A DNA stretch of 64,000 nucleotides from CAG-103 sp963627135. Its GTDB lineage: Bacteria > Bacillota > Clostridia > Oscillospirales > Oscillospiraceae. Below the pieces are notes generated by a model. That model was given only the letters and a program-made list of their open reading frames with translations. It searched no databases and had not been told where the DNA came from. The stretch lies in NCBI GenBank assembly GCA_963627135.1, contig CAVFZY010000007.1, positions 124,001-188,000 on the forward strand, in the 5' to 3' direction. A program made the position numbers and the translations under genes. Below, piece after piece: positions 8,022-16,227 of the stretch (position 1 is the first letter of the stretch; each line of letters begins with the position of its first letter).

Positions 8022-8050
8022 ATTATACGGCGGCGCGCCCGCTTTGTCAA
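8022..8050 (-). promoter_or_regulatory. perfect sigma-A promoter of csoR
   Basis: Minus strand: TTGACA (8045-8050), exactly 17 bases, TATAAT (8022-8027). The -35 overlaps the stop codon of the upstream rmlD gene (TGA at 8047-8049). This shows that csoR is transcribed independently of the polysaccharide operon. Confidence 0.85.
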
Positions 8051-8949
8051 TCGGCGGCGCGTTCGGCGGCGAGGTAGCGCGTCAGCGCGTCCTGCCAGTC
8101 CGGCAGGGGGGCAAAGCCGGATTCGGCCAGCTTTCCGGTGTCCAGCCGGCTGCTGTGCGGCCGCGCAGCGCCGCTTTGACCGTATTCCTCCGTCGTGACC
8201 GGCAGCACGGTCATGGGGATGCCGGCTGCGCGGAAGATCGCACAGGCGAAGCCATACCAGCTCACATAGCCGCCGCTGTTGACCGCATTGTAGCGGCCGT
8301 AGCAGTCGCTCCGGGCCATATCGGCGAGCAGCCGTGCGAGATCGGGGGCGTAGGTCGGCGTACCGATCTGGTCGCTGACGATGCGCAGCGTGTTGTGCGT
8401 CCGGCTCAGCTGCAGCATGGTGCGCACGAAGTTTTTGCCGCCCGCGCCGTAGACCCACGAGGTGCGCACGATGAAGTACCGCTCGAGCGTTTCCGTCACC
8501 GCACGCTCACCGGCGAGCTTGCTCTGCCCATAGACATTCAGCGGCGCGAAGCGCGCGCAGTCGGCGGAGTAGGGGACAGTGTCCGTCCCGTCAAAGACAT
8601 AGTCCGTCGTGATGTAGATCATCTTGCAGCCCGCGCCGCGGCAGGCCTCGGCCACGTTTTTCGTGCCGCCGGCGTTGACGGCAAACACCTGCGCCCGGTT
8701 TCCCGGCAGCTCCGCGCCGTCCACGTCCGTCCAGGCGGCGCAGTGGATAACGGCGTCCGGCCGCGTGTCTGCAACGAGCGCCTGCACGGCCTGCGGGTCG
8801 CAGAGATCAGCCTGCACATACGCGTCCGCATCCGCGCAGCGGCGCTGGGGCGCGCGCCCGGTCGCGACGCAGGTGTGGCCGCGCCGGAGAACCTCCGCCG
8901 TGACGGCGCTGCCGAGCAGGCCGTTGGCGCCGGTGACGAGTATTTTCAT
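8047..8949 (-). CDS. rfbD: dTDP-4-dehydrorhamnose reductase RmlD
   Basis: 300 aa extended SDR. GANGLLGSA (7-15) binds NAD(P)H, the S/T-Y-K triad includes TTDYVFDGT and YGQSKLAGE, and the C-terminal substrate-binding part is complete. It reduces dTDP-4-keto-L-rhamnose to dTDP-L-rhamnose, the donor for rhamnosyltransferases. Start preceded by GGAGG. Last gene of the long minus-strand glycan operon, after rmlC. The rmlA and rmlB genes are not in the window, so they must lie elsewhere. Confidence 0.93.
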   Translation of the reverse strand: MKILVTGANGLLGSAVTAEVLRRGHTCVATGRAPQRRCADADAYVQADLCDPQAVQALVADTRPDAVIHCAAWTDVDGAELPGNRAQVFAVNAGGTKNVAEACRGAGCKMIYITTDYVFDGTDTVPYSADCARFAPLNVYGQSKLAGERAVTETLERYFIVRTSWVYGAGGKNFVRTMLQLSRTHNTLRIVSDQIGTPTYAPDLARLLADMARSDCYGRYNAVNSGGYVSWYGFACAIFRAAGIPMTVLPVTTEEYGQSGAARPHSSRLDTGKLAESGFAPLPDWQDALTRYLAAERAAD

Positions 8950-8976
8950 AGGCTCACCTCCGTGGCATGGTCCGCA

Positions 8977-9528
8977 TCATAGTGCGATGCCGAGCGCGCG
9001 CAGCGACGGCCAGTTCTGATCCTTTTCGCTGAGGATGGGCGCGTCCTGCCCCGGCCAGATGATGCCGATGTCCGCATCGTCCCAGCGGATGCCGCCCTCG
9101 TCCTCTGGGTGGTAGACATCGTCGCACTTGTAGGCAAAGACGGCCTGCTCGCTCAGCACCTGAAATCCGTGCGCGAAGCCGCGCGGGATATAAAGCTGGC
9201 GGTGGTTGTCCGCGCTGAGCAGCACGCCGACCCAGCGGCCGTAGGTCGCGCTGCCGCGGCGCAGATCTACGGCGATGTCGAAAATCTCGCCATAGATCGC
9301 GCGCACGAGCTTTGCCTGCTGGTGCTGCTTTTGAAAGTGCAGTCCGCGCAGCACGCCGCGGTGCGAGCCGGACTGATTGTCCTGCACGAATGTGTCCCGG
9401 ATGCCGGCGGCCGCAAAGTCGGCCGCTTTGTAGATCTCCATGAAATACCCGCGCGCGTCGCCGTAGTGCTTGACGTCCACGATCTGCACGCCGGGAATGT
9501 CCGTGGGCGTAAACGTGAAGTTGCTCAA
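8977..9528 (-). CDS. rfbC: dTDP-4-dehydrorhamnose 3,5-epimerase RmlC
   Basis: 183 aa cupin of normal RmlC length. LRGLHFQK carries the active-site His, and ADNHRQLYIPRGFAHGFQVL is typical of the family. It epimerises dTDP-4-keto-6-deoxyglucose at C3 and C5 before RmlD reduction. The start is TTG at 9528, overlapping the preceding ATP-grasp stop as TTGA, so the genes are translationally coupled. An in-frame ATG does not occur near the conserved N-terminus (SNFTFTPTDIPGV). Confidence 0.93.
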   Translation of the reverse strand: MSNFTFTPTDIPGVQIVDVKHYGDARGYFMEIYKAADFAAAGIRDTFVQDNQSGSHRGVLRGLHFQKQHQQAKLVRAIYGEIFDIAVDLRRGSATYGRWVGVLLSADNHRQLYIPRGFAHGFQVLSEQAVFAYKCDDVYHPEDEGGIRWDDADIGIIWPGQDAPILSEKDQNWPSLRALGIAL

Positions 9529-10601
9529 GGTTTTTTCACCGTCTCGTAGGCGTACTGCGCCGGGTCGCCGTAAAAGTCGAGCAGCATGTGCGCAAACTTG
9601 TCGTGTACGCCATGCTTGGCCGGCGCCTGCACGATGTTCATGCCCGGGTTGTGGTTGCCCTCAATGAGCTCCAGCTTGCCGCCGGGCAGAATGGCCACGT
9701 CCCAGCCGACGACGCGCAGGCACGGCAGTGTCTGCGCAGCGCTGCGGCAGAAGGCGCAGATCTCGTCCCACTGCGGGATAGGCGTGCCGCGGAAGCGCAC
9801 GCCGGTCATCGGGTGCAGGATGTAGCTGTTGCCGTGCTCGTCGAGCCCATCGGTCATGATGACGCCGGTGGCCGGGTCGATCTCGCAGAAGATACCGCCG
9901 CCGTGGGCGTTATCGACGTGCAGGCCGTTATTGCCCACGCGCAGGCCCGCGCCAAAGACCTCAAAGCGTTCGCCGCGGCGGAACGTGATTACGCGCAGCG
10001 TGTTGAGCGACTCCGGGTGAAAGCGCGCGAGCGATGCATCGGACCGGATAAACTCCTCCGCCAGATACTTGCCCGCGCACAGTTCGTCAAACAGTGCCTG
10101 CCGGTCGGGCGCGGCGTCCCACTCGGCCTCCGTCAGCTTGCGAAAGCCGATGCCCCAACTCGAATACTGCGGTTTGAGCGCAATGTTATGGTACTGATGC
10201 ACGAAAGCGTCAAACGCCGCAAGATCGCTCTCCGGCAGGTACAGCCAGCCGCGGCTGACAAATTGCGTGAAGTTTTTCAGAAACGTCACCTTGCTCTTGA
10301 GGTACGGCTCGGCGGCGCTGTTGTAGGGCCGCATGAGCAGGGTCGCCTCCACGTCGGTCAGGTACTGCTTTTGCTGTGTGGTCGTTAGGCCGTAGAAGCC
10401 GAAAATCATGTATTCGGACATGGACACGCGCTTTTCCGGGTTGCTGCGCCGCACCTTGAGGTAGTCGTGAAAGAGCTGTTCGGCCGTGAAGCCCTCCGGC
10501 AGCTCGCGAACACCTTTGACGTAACCGCGCCAGCGCTTGTGCAGCACGGGGTAGGCGCGGAGATTTTTGACCAGTTTATTTTCAGTGAGGATGTTCTTCA
10601 T
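9525..10601 (-). CDS. sugar-transfer-associated ATP-grasp ligase (copy 1)
   Basis: 358 aa from the ATG at 10601; a longer upstream reading is non-coding in this frame because it overlaps the preceding gene. ATPgrasp_ST-like: substrate/nucleotide core from about 90, SLNTLRVITFR, then the metal-binding end GWDVAILPGGKLELIEGNHN with Glu and Asn ligands. These enzymes are thought to ligate a carboxylate and an amine through an acyl phosphate during surface glycan assembly; no product is established for this family. It overlaps the preceding ATP-grasp gene by 20 bases and rmlC by 4. Carboxylate-amine ligase class likely, substrate unknown. Confidence 0.82.
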   Translation of the reverse strand: MKNILTENKLVKNLRAYPVLHKRWRGYVKGVRELPEGFTAEQLFHDYLKVRRSNPEKRVSMSEYMIFGFYGLTTTQQKQYLTDVEATLLMRPYNSAAEPYLKSKVTFLKNFTQFVSRGWLYLPESDLAAFDAFVHQYHNIALKPQYSSWGIGFRKLTEAEWDAAPDRQALFDELCAGKYLAEEFIRSDASLARFHPESLNTLRVITFRRGERFEVFGAGLRVGNNGLHVDNAHGGGIFCEIDPATGVIMTDGLDEHGNSYILHPMTGVRFRGTPIPQWDEICAFCRSAAQTLPCLRVVGWDVAILPGGKLELIEGNHNPGMNIVQAPAKHGVHDKFAHMLLDFYGDPAQYAYETVKKP

Positions 10602-11583
10602 CGGTTTCACCTGCACAGTCCCGGAGCAGCGGATATTTGCCCACTCCGTTGAATTGAATGATGTTGCCGCCCGGCCAGTGCCAGTTGCCCTCAATGAGCT
10701 CCGGCCCGTCGGGCGTGACGGCGATGTCCCAGCCGACGTAGCCCATGCCGGGCACACGGTCCATGGCCCGGTGCACGCACGCGGTGAGTTCCGGCCAGAA
10801 CGGGACCTGGAATCCGGGCAGATATGCGCCCGATGCCGGGTGGCGGGCATAGCCGCCAAGATCGGTGTTATTGCGCCCGGGGCCGGACACGCGGCCGGAC
10901 GTCAGTTCCAGCGGGTAGGCGACGCCGCCGGTGTGAAAGTTATCGGTCGCGGCGCCTTTGCCGCCGCACTTGAGGCACGCGCCGATGAGCCGGATGCGGC
11001 CACTTTGGTCGCGCGCGGCGTTGACGCGCACGCTGTTGACGCACCCGGGGCTGAGCGCCTCGAGCGCGGGATGCTGCCGGATGGGCGCCTCGAGCAGGAG
11101 CCGCTGCGCGCGGCAGTCATCGTAAAACGCGGCGCGATCGGTGATGGCGGCGCTGCGGCGGCGCTCGATACCGTGGCCCATCGTGCCGCTCACGGGCTTG
11201 AGAAAGAACGTGTCGTTCCCGTCCAGAAAGGCGCAGAAGGCGGCAAAGTCCTCCTCCGGCGCGTAGACGTGCGCCCGTCGGACATCGGGCGCGAACGCCG
11301 TGAGAAAGCGCGCCTTGTTCGTGAGGGCTTCCTTCTCTGGCACCGCGGCATTGCGGTTGAGCGCCCGGTCGAGCGCGCCGGAGCGGCCCGATGTGAGAAA
11401 GACCGCTCGCTGCCAGTCCGGCAGGTCGAAAAAGCGGAGCACAAAATAGTTTTCCGGCGATGCGCCGTGCCGCACGCTGCACCACAGCGCGTCGAGCAGA
11501 TAGCCCGTCCGGCTGCCGCCGCGCTGCGCGCGCAGGCGCGTGCACATGCGGTATGTTTTTTTCAGTGCATTCCAGCGGGACAT
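10582..11583 (-). CDS. sugar-transfer-associated ATP-grasp ligase (copy 2)
   Basis: 333 aa. Same architecture as its neighbour: FFLKPVSGTMGHGI is the ATP-binding lysine/glycine-loop region, CVNSVRVNAAR follows, and GWDIAVTPDGPELIEGNWHW is the C-terminal metal site. N-terminal 25 residues are basic. It overlaps the opine-dehydrogenase-like gene by 22 bases and the next ATP-grasp gene by 20, so it is firmly inside one transcript. Probable amide-bond ligase acting on a glycan precursor; substrate unknown. Confidence 0.82.
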   Translation of the reverse strand: MSRWNALKKTYRMCTRLRAQRGGSRTGYLLDALWCSVRHGASPENYFVLRFFDLPDWQRAVFLTSGRSGALDRALNRNAAVPEKEALTNKARFLTAFAPDVRRAHVYAPEEDFAAFCAFLDGNDTFFLKPVSGTMGHGIERRRSAAITDRAAFYDDCRAQRLLLEAPIRQHPALEALSPGCVNSVRVNAARDQSGRIRLIGACLKCGGKGAATDNFHTGGVAYPLELTSGRVSGPGRNNTDLGGYARHPASGAYLPGFQVPFWPELTACVHRAMDRVPGMGYVGWDIAVTPDGPELIEGNWHWPGGNIIQFNGVGKYPLLRDCAGETDEEHPH

Positions 11584-12665
11584 GGCTCTGCGCCCCTCTC
11601 TGCATCATCCAGAACGGTCCGAATGTTGTCCCGGCCGAGCCGCTCAATCGTGCGGCCCTGCGCACGCAGGTCACAGCCGAGCGCGGCCGAGGCGATCTCG
11701 ATCAGCGATGAGCACACCGGCGTCGGCACACACAGCGCCGCGCCCAGCGACTCCAGCAGGCCGAGCCCCTGCGGTACGTCCTCCGTGATGTAGCGCGAGC
11801 GCACATCCAGCGGCCCCTTCGCCCGCTCCGGCATGGCGGCGTAGGCGAAAAAGACCTCCTTCGCGTCGCGCGCATCGTCGAGACTGTTGCGGAATTTGCA
11901 TGCCTCGACATACGGCAAGGGAGCGCAGCCGAGCCGCTCAAGCACGCGCATTTTCTCACCGTCGAGCGCCTCGAGCAGGTTCCAGACCGACGGCGTGAAC
12001 ACTTCGTGGTACATGCAGAAGTTGCCGTGCGTGGCCTCGATGCGCGGGATGCTCATCACAGCGCCGATCGTGTGCACGATCATGTTCGGGTTGTGCAGTG
12101 CAGCCTCGGCCACGCTCTTGAGATACACAAACGGCGTGCCCAGTTGATCGAGCACCTTCCGGGCCGCCGGGAGCGCGCTGTGCGGGTAGACGCCGATGGG
12201 GTTGCGCACGTTGCGGAAGCCCACCTGAAACTCCCCGGGCGCGCCGATGCGCCCGTCGATGAAGTTGCTCTCCGCCTCGGCGAGGATCACGCCGTCGGCC
12301 GGGTGCAGCCCAAGCGCATAGGCGGTGGAGAGATAGCCCGGCACCATCAGCAGGATCTGCCCCGGCGTTAGAAACGGCACGACGCGCCGTAGCACGTCCG
12401 GGTGGTACCCCGTCTGCGTGCACAGGAGCACGACGTCCTTTGCCCGGATGTCGGCCACTTCGCGCGACAGGTGCGCGATCACGCAGTCGGTATCCGTGCC
12501 AAAATCATGGATGCGCATCCGGCCGCCGGCGGCGCACAGGTGCGTGAAATTATCGTCGTGCAGGCTGTGCGAGGTTTTGATGAGTGTGACCTCGTGGCCG
12601 CGCGCGGCGTAATCGGATGCGAGCGCGCAGCCGCTGTTGCCCGCGCCGAGAATGGCAATGTTCAT
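11562..12665 (-). CDS. octopine/nopaline dehydrogenase-family NAD(P)-dependent enzyme
   Basis: 367 aa. N-terminal Rossmann domain (GAGNSG at 7-12) followed by the helical opine dehydrogenase domain from about 185, with the conserved HNPNMIVH stretch. Family members reductively condense an amino acid with an alpha-keto acid to make an opine. The start overlaps the TupA-like gene as ATGA. In a glycan operon with ATP-grasp ligases the simplest inference is supply of an N-carboxyalkyl amino acid that is then amide-linked to a sugar, as known for some O-antigens carrying N-(1-carboxyethyl)lysine or alanopine. Fold confident; reaction inferred. Confidence 0.8.
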   Translation of the reverse strand: MNIAILGAGNSGCALASDYAARGHEVTLIKTSHSLHDDNFTHLCAAGGRMRIHDFGTDTDCVIAHLSREVADIRAKDVVLLCTQTGYHPDVLRRVVPFLTPGQILLMVPGYLSTAYALGLHPADGVILAEAESNFIDGRIGAPGEFQVGFRNVRNPIGVYPHSALPAARKVLDQLGTPFVYLKSVAEAALHNPNMIVHTIGAVMSIPRIEATHGNFCMYHEVFTPSVWNLLEALDGEKMRVLERLGCAPLPYVEACKFRNSLDDARDAKEVFFAYAAMPERAKGPLDVRSRYITEDVPQGLGLLESLGAALCVPTPVCSSLIEIASAALGCDLRAQGRTIERLGRDNIRTVLDDAERGAEPCPAGMH

Positions 12666-13549
12666 AGCGTTTCCTCCATCATGCGGCCAAAGCGCAGGTC
12701 GGTCTCCGGCAGACGCTTGTTGTCCAGCGCGGCCGCCGGGGTGAACGTCAGTTCGCCGAAGCGCACGCCGCGCGGCGTGAGATACAGGTCCACGCGCACA
12801 AAGTCAAACGGCTTGCTCAGCCGGTCGGCAATGGCGAAGGCCTCGTCCAGCCCCTCCGGTTTCGGCAGTGTGAAGCCCTCGGGTGCGGCCTGCGAGTCGC
12901 GGCTGATGCGCAGGAGCCGGAAGTCCCGGTCGAAGAAATAAAACCTCGGCCAGCCCTCGTCGCGCCCCACGCAGAGCATAACACAATCTGCCCGGCCGTG
13001 GAAGCAGTAAAATTTATAGTCCTCCGGCAGCGTGCCGTCCGCGCTGCCGATGTACTCCTCCACGAGCAGCTTTTTTTCAACGTGGCGGTACTGGAGCTCG
13101 GAGTAATACGCCCAGAACGGCTCACGCCCCCAGGCGCGCAGCTGCTTTACGGCTGCGGCCGTGTTAAGCGCGCTTTTATCCGTGCAGATGAGGTTGTAGC
13201 CGCAGCCGAAGTTCCACTTCATGGCGAACTGCTCCGGCAGCGCGTCCCAGTCGATGTCCTCCGGCCGGTCGTACACGGCGAGCAGGCGGTTGAGCGTGCC
13301 GCCGCAGCCGCAGCCGGCCACATAGTCGCGCACGCGGTATTTGTCTGCGCAGCGGCGCACGACGGGGTCGGTGCCGAAGCGCTCGAGCTTTTGCTTGAGC
13401 AGCTTTTCGTTGAGCGTCTGCGGGTGCTTCAGATCCGGCAGACGGCCGAACTTGCGCAGGTATAACAGCTTCGTGTTCCACCGCGGCGAGAGGTAGGACA
13501 GCCCGGCGTAAAACACCCGGGCTGCGCGGCGGATCTTTTTCTTTTTCAT
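12662..13549 (-). CDS. TupA-like ATP-grasp protein
   Basis: 295 aa. Matches the TupA-like ATP-grasp pattern: basic N-terminus, LSPRWNTKLLYLRKFGRLPD, LKHPQTLNEKLLKQKL, the FAMKWNFGCGYNLI strand, VEEYIG, and a C-terminal FVRVDLYL...FGELTFTPAAAL segment. TupA of Bacillus halodurans makes teichuronopeptide, amide-linking acidic amino acids to polyglucuronate. This gene is coupled (ATGA) to the opine-dehydrogenase-like gene and follows two glycosyltransferases. Family assignment good; precise ligation unknown. Confidence 0.85.
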   Translation of the reverse strand: MKKKKIRRAARVFYAGLSYLSPRWNTKLLYLRKFGRLPDLKHPQTLNEKLLKQKLERFGTDPVVRRCADKYRVRDYVAGCGCGGTLNRLLAVYDRPEDIDWDALPEQFAMKWNFGCGYNLICTDKSALNTAAAVKQLRAWGREPFWAYYSELQYRHVEKKLLVEEYIGSADGTLPEDYKFYCFHGRADCVMLCVGRDEGWPRFYFFDRDFRLLRISRDSQAAPEGFTLPKPEGLDEAFAIADRLSKPFDFVRVDLYLTPRGVRFGELTFTPAAALDNKRLPETDLRFGRMMEETL

Positions 13550-13574
13550 GGCGCGATGCCGCCTTTCTGCGCGC

Positions 13575-14495
13575 TCAGGCGTCCGCGAGCGCGACGGTTT
13601 TCACCGGCTGCGCCGCTTCCGGCTCGGACGCTTCGGACGCGAGGATGAGCTCCTCGGCCGCGTCGAGCGAGTCGAGCAGGCAGTCGATCACAAACTTCGA
13701 GCGCCGCACGATCGAGCGGTACTCCATCTTCGAGGCCACGTACTGATAGTGCAGCACGGAGATCGACGGGTCGTAGCGCACGACGCTGCCCTCCTGACGG
13801 CAGAGCCAGTCGAGGATCTCCATCTCGTAGTACATGAACGTTTTCGGGTAAAACGGCGCGGGATGGCGGGCAAGATAGCGCTGCGAGAAAATCACGCACG
13901 AGCCGTGCAGCACGACGCCCTCCGCGGGGCGCGTAGTGTCGATGTGCTGCTTTTTGCGGTTGCGGATCTGCACGAGCCGCCAGATGGCGGGGCTGTTTTT
14001 CTCGCCGCTGCTCAGCAGCAGGAGGATGGGATTCTTGCTGCGTGCAACGCAGGCGCGCTTGTGCCGCACGCTCTCGAGCGTGCAGCCGTGCAGCGTTTTC
14101 GGACTCTGGTGGATGCCGGAGAACACCGACACGATGTCCGGCCCGAGCAGGTCGAACGGGTGCTGCGCATAAATGCGCACGATCTGGGGGATGAAGTCGT
14201 GCTGCGGGATCTCGACGTCGTTGTTGAGCACGACGGTGAAGTCCGCGTCCAGATGCGCGCACACCCAGCGCGTGCCGACGTTGTTGCCGCGGGCAAAGCC
14301 GTCGTTTTTGTCGTGCAGCAACACGGTCACGTCCGGACTCGCGGCGAATTCCTCCGCCAGAGCCGCGCCCGTGCCGTTCGGGGAGGCATTGTCCACGATG
14401 ACGATGTGCTTGTCGCCCGCGAGCGCGCGGATGCTTTTCACGCAGCTGCGGGTCGTGTCGATGGCGCGGTAATGCAAAATGACGAATGCGGTCAT
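13575..14495 (-). CDS. family 2 glycosyltransferase
   Basis: 306 aa GT-A fold enzyme. Nucleotide-binding region IVIVDNASPNGTG, then VLNNDVEIP, where the Asp-x-Asp-equivalent coordinates metal and sugar nucleotide, and a C-terminal QYVASKMEYRSIVRRSKFVI region. The NND variant is common in rhamnosyltransferase-like GT2 enzymes, which fits rmlC/rmlD downstream. The start overlaps the stop of the preceding GT2 gene as ATGA. Cytoplasmic face, no membrane helices. Acceptor and donor not determinable. Confidence 0.88.
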   Translation of the reverse strand: MTAFVILHYRAIDTTRSCVKSIRALAGDKHIVIVDNASPNGTGAALAEEFAASPDVTVLLHDKNDGFARGNNVGTRWVCAHLDADFTVVLNNDVEIPQHDFIPQIVRIYAQHPFDLLGPDIVSVFSGIHQSPKTLHGCTLESVRHKRACVARSKNPILLLLSSGEKNSPAIWRLVQIRNRKKQHIDTTRPAEGVVLHGSCVIFSQRYLARHPAPFYPKTFMYYEMEILDWLCRQEGSVVRYDPSISVLHYQYVASKMEYRSIVRRSKFVIDCLLDSLDAAEELILASEASEPEAAQPVKTVALADA

Positions 14496-15361
14496 GGTGT
14501 CTGTCCTTTCTGCTGCCGGCGGGCGCGCAGGCAGTCGGCGAGGTAGTAGCTCAAGTCATAGGGGTTGCGGCTGAGCCGGAAGCTTTTGCGGAAGTGTGCG
14601 GCTGCGCGCGCCGGGTCCGTCGGGTGGCAGCGCTTGCCGAGGCGGCGGTTCATCACGGCGTCGCTGTGCGGAAAGCGCCGGTAGAGCGCCGCGTGCTTTT
14701 CATACAGCCGCAGCAGGTGGGGGTAGGAGCGCACGACGGCAGAGATGCTGTCGCCGCCGACCTCGGACTCCACCAGTGCCTCCGGCAGGTACACGAGCCG
14801 GAAGCGCTCGGCCGCCCGGATGGCAAAGTCCCAGTCCTGATAGCGGCGGATGCTCTCGTCGAAGCGCACGGCCTCCCACACGGCGCGGTGCATGAGCATG
14901 GTCTGGGTGCTCGCGCGGTTTTCGGCCAGAAAGTCCTCCAGCGCGCGGCCGGGGTGCGGCGCGTGCACGGGATAGTAAAACGAGCTGCCGTTTGCGGCGA
15001 CGCGGTTCATGCCGCAATAGCACAGGTCGGCCCCGGTGGCCATGAGCAGGTCGTACTGCTTTTGCAGCTTGTCCGGGTGCCAGAGATCGTCGCTGTCCTG
15101 AAAGGCGAGGATGCTGCCGTGTGCGTGCTGCGCGCCGAGGTTGCGGGCGTAGCACGCGCCGCAGTTGTTGCCGTAGCGCACGTAGTGCACGCGCGGGTCG
15201 GTGCCGCGCTCGAACAGGCGCTCCGTACCGTCGGTCGAGGCGTCGTCCACGACGATGACCTCAAGATTCGGGTAGGTCTGCGCCAGCACACTCGCGATGC
15301 ACACGGGCAGCTTGTCCTTTCGGTTGTAGGTCGGGATGACGACTGAAATCAGTTCGTTCAT
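14492..15361 (-). CDS. family 2 glycosyltransferase
   Basis: 289 aa. Canonical GT2: ISVVIPTYNRKDKLPVCIAS, VIVVDDASTDGT, the DXD-type motif FQDSDD, and a catalytic-base region around YQDWDFAIRAAE. C-terminal 60 residues are basic and arginine-rich. It is coupled by a 4-base overlap on both sides (pyruvyl transferase before, second GT2 after). Adds one sugar to a lipid-linked or surface glycan intermediate; sugar unknown. Confidence 0.9.
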   Translation of the reverse strand: MNELISVVIPTYNRKDKLPVCIASVLAQTYPNLEVIVVDDASTDGTERLFERGTDPRVHYVRYGNNCGACYARNLGAQHAHGSILAFQDSDDLWHPDKLQKQYDLLMATGADLCYCGMNRVAANGSSFYYPVHAPHPGRALEDFLAENRASTQTMLMHRAVWEAVRFDESIRRYQDWDFAIRAAERFRLVYLPEALVESEVGGDSISAVVRSYPHLLRLYEKHAALYRRFPHSDAVMNRRLGKRCHPTDPARAAAHFRKSFRLSRNPYDLSYYLADCLRARRQQKGQTP

Positions 15362-16206
15362 GCGTTGCCTCCGTTTCTGGCCGGGTAGGGGAAGGCCGCG
15401 CGCATCTGCCGCTTTTTCTCCTCGACCTGCTCCGGCCGGATGCGCCAGCTGTTCTTGATCTCGGCGATGGCGGGCGGCGCGCTCACGCGCAGGTCGCGCG
15501 GCAAATGCTGCACGTCATAGGCGGAATAGTAATCATCGAACTTATACCCGTCGCCGAGCGGACGGTCGGAAAAGACGATGTGCAGATTCGGAATGTGGAA
15601 GCTGTCGGCCGCAATCAGTCCGTGCAGGCTGCTCGAGAGGATGCAGCGGCACTGTGCGATCTCGGTCAGCACGGTGATGGGATCGTCCTTGACGTTGATG
15701 AACTTTGCGTTTTCATACCGGTCCAGCAGCTCCGTTACGGCGGGGTCGTTCAGGTCGCAGACGTGCGGTACGATACCGACATCATACCGTTTTTCCGGCA
15801 GCGTGTCCAGCAGCTCGCTCGCGAGAATGCCGCCGTCGCCGGTCGGGATGTTGAGCGTGCGGCCGGTCATGCGCTCGACGCTGCGGCGCGTCAGCTCACC
15901 GCGCACGGCGTGAAAGCACATGTCGCGCTTGAAAAACCGCCCGCGCGCATCGTCGTAGTTGATAAATCCGGAGCCCCAGACGTCCACGTGCGGGTGCGTC
16001 CGGCCGTTGATGCACTGCTGCAGCTTCATGAGCGGGTTTCCGTGCAGCTTATACTGCGCCAGACCGCTGCCGATGGCGCACAGGTCGCCGGTGAGAAACG
16101 AGCAGCGCTCGACCCGGTAGCCGAAGCAGCGCTCGATGATGAGCGGGTTGAGCAGATCGCCCATGTTGGCGATGCGGGCATAGTACAGATTCAGCGTGTC
16201 CGGCAT
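15358..16206 (-). CDS. polysaccharide pyruvyl transferase family protein
   Basis: 282 aa from the ATG at 16206; GGAGG lies 8 bases upstream, and an in-frame GTG at 16215 falls within that SD region. PS_pyruv_trans features: N-terminal YYARIANMGDLLNPLIIERC, GSG and WGSG loops, PTGDGGIL, and SSSLHGLIAADSFHIPN near residue 190, the nucleotide/PEP-site signature. It transfers pyruvate from PEP as a ketal to a sugar, adding negative charge to a cell-wall or capsule polymer. Coupled to the following GT2 gene. Confidence 0.88.
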   Translation of the reverse strand: MPDTLNLYYARIANMGDLLNPLIIERCFGYRVERCSFLTGDLCAIGSGLAQYKLHGNPLMKLQQCINGRTHPHVDVWGSGFINYDDARGRFFKRDMCFHAVRGELTRRSVERMTGRTLNIPTGDGGILASELLDTLPEKRYDVGIVPHVCDLNDPAVTELLDRYENAKFINVKDDPITVLTEIAQCRCILSSSLHGLIAADSFHIPNLHIVFSDRPLGDGYKFDDYYSAYDVQHLPRDLRVSAPPAIAEIKNSWRIRPEQVEEKKRQMRAAFPYPARNGGNA

Positions 16207-16227
16207 GGCGGTCACCTCCGAGGAAGA

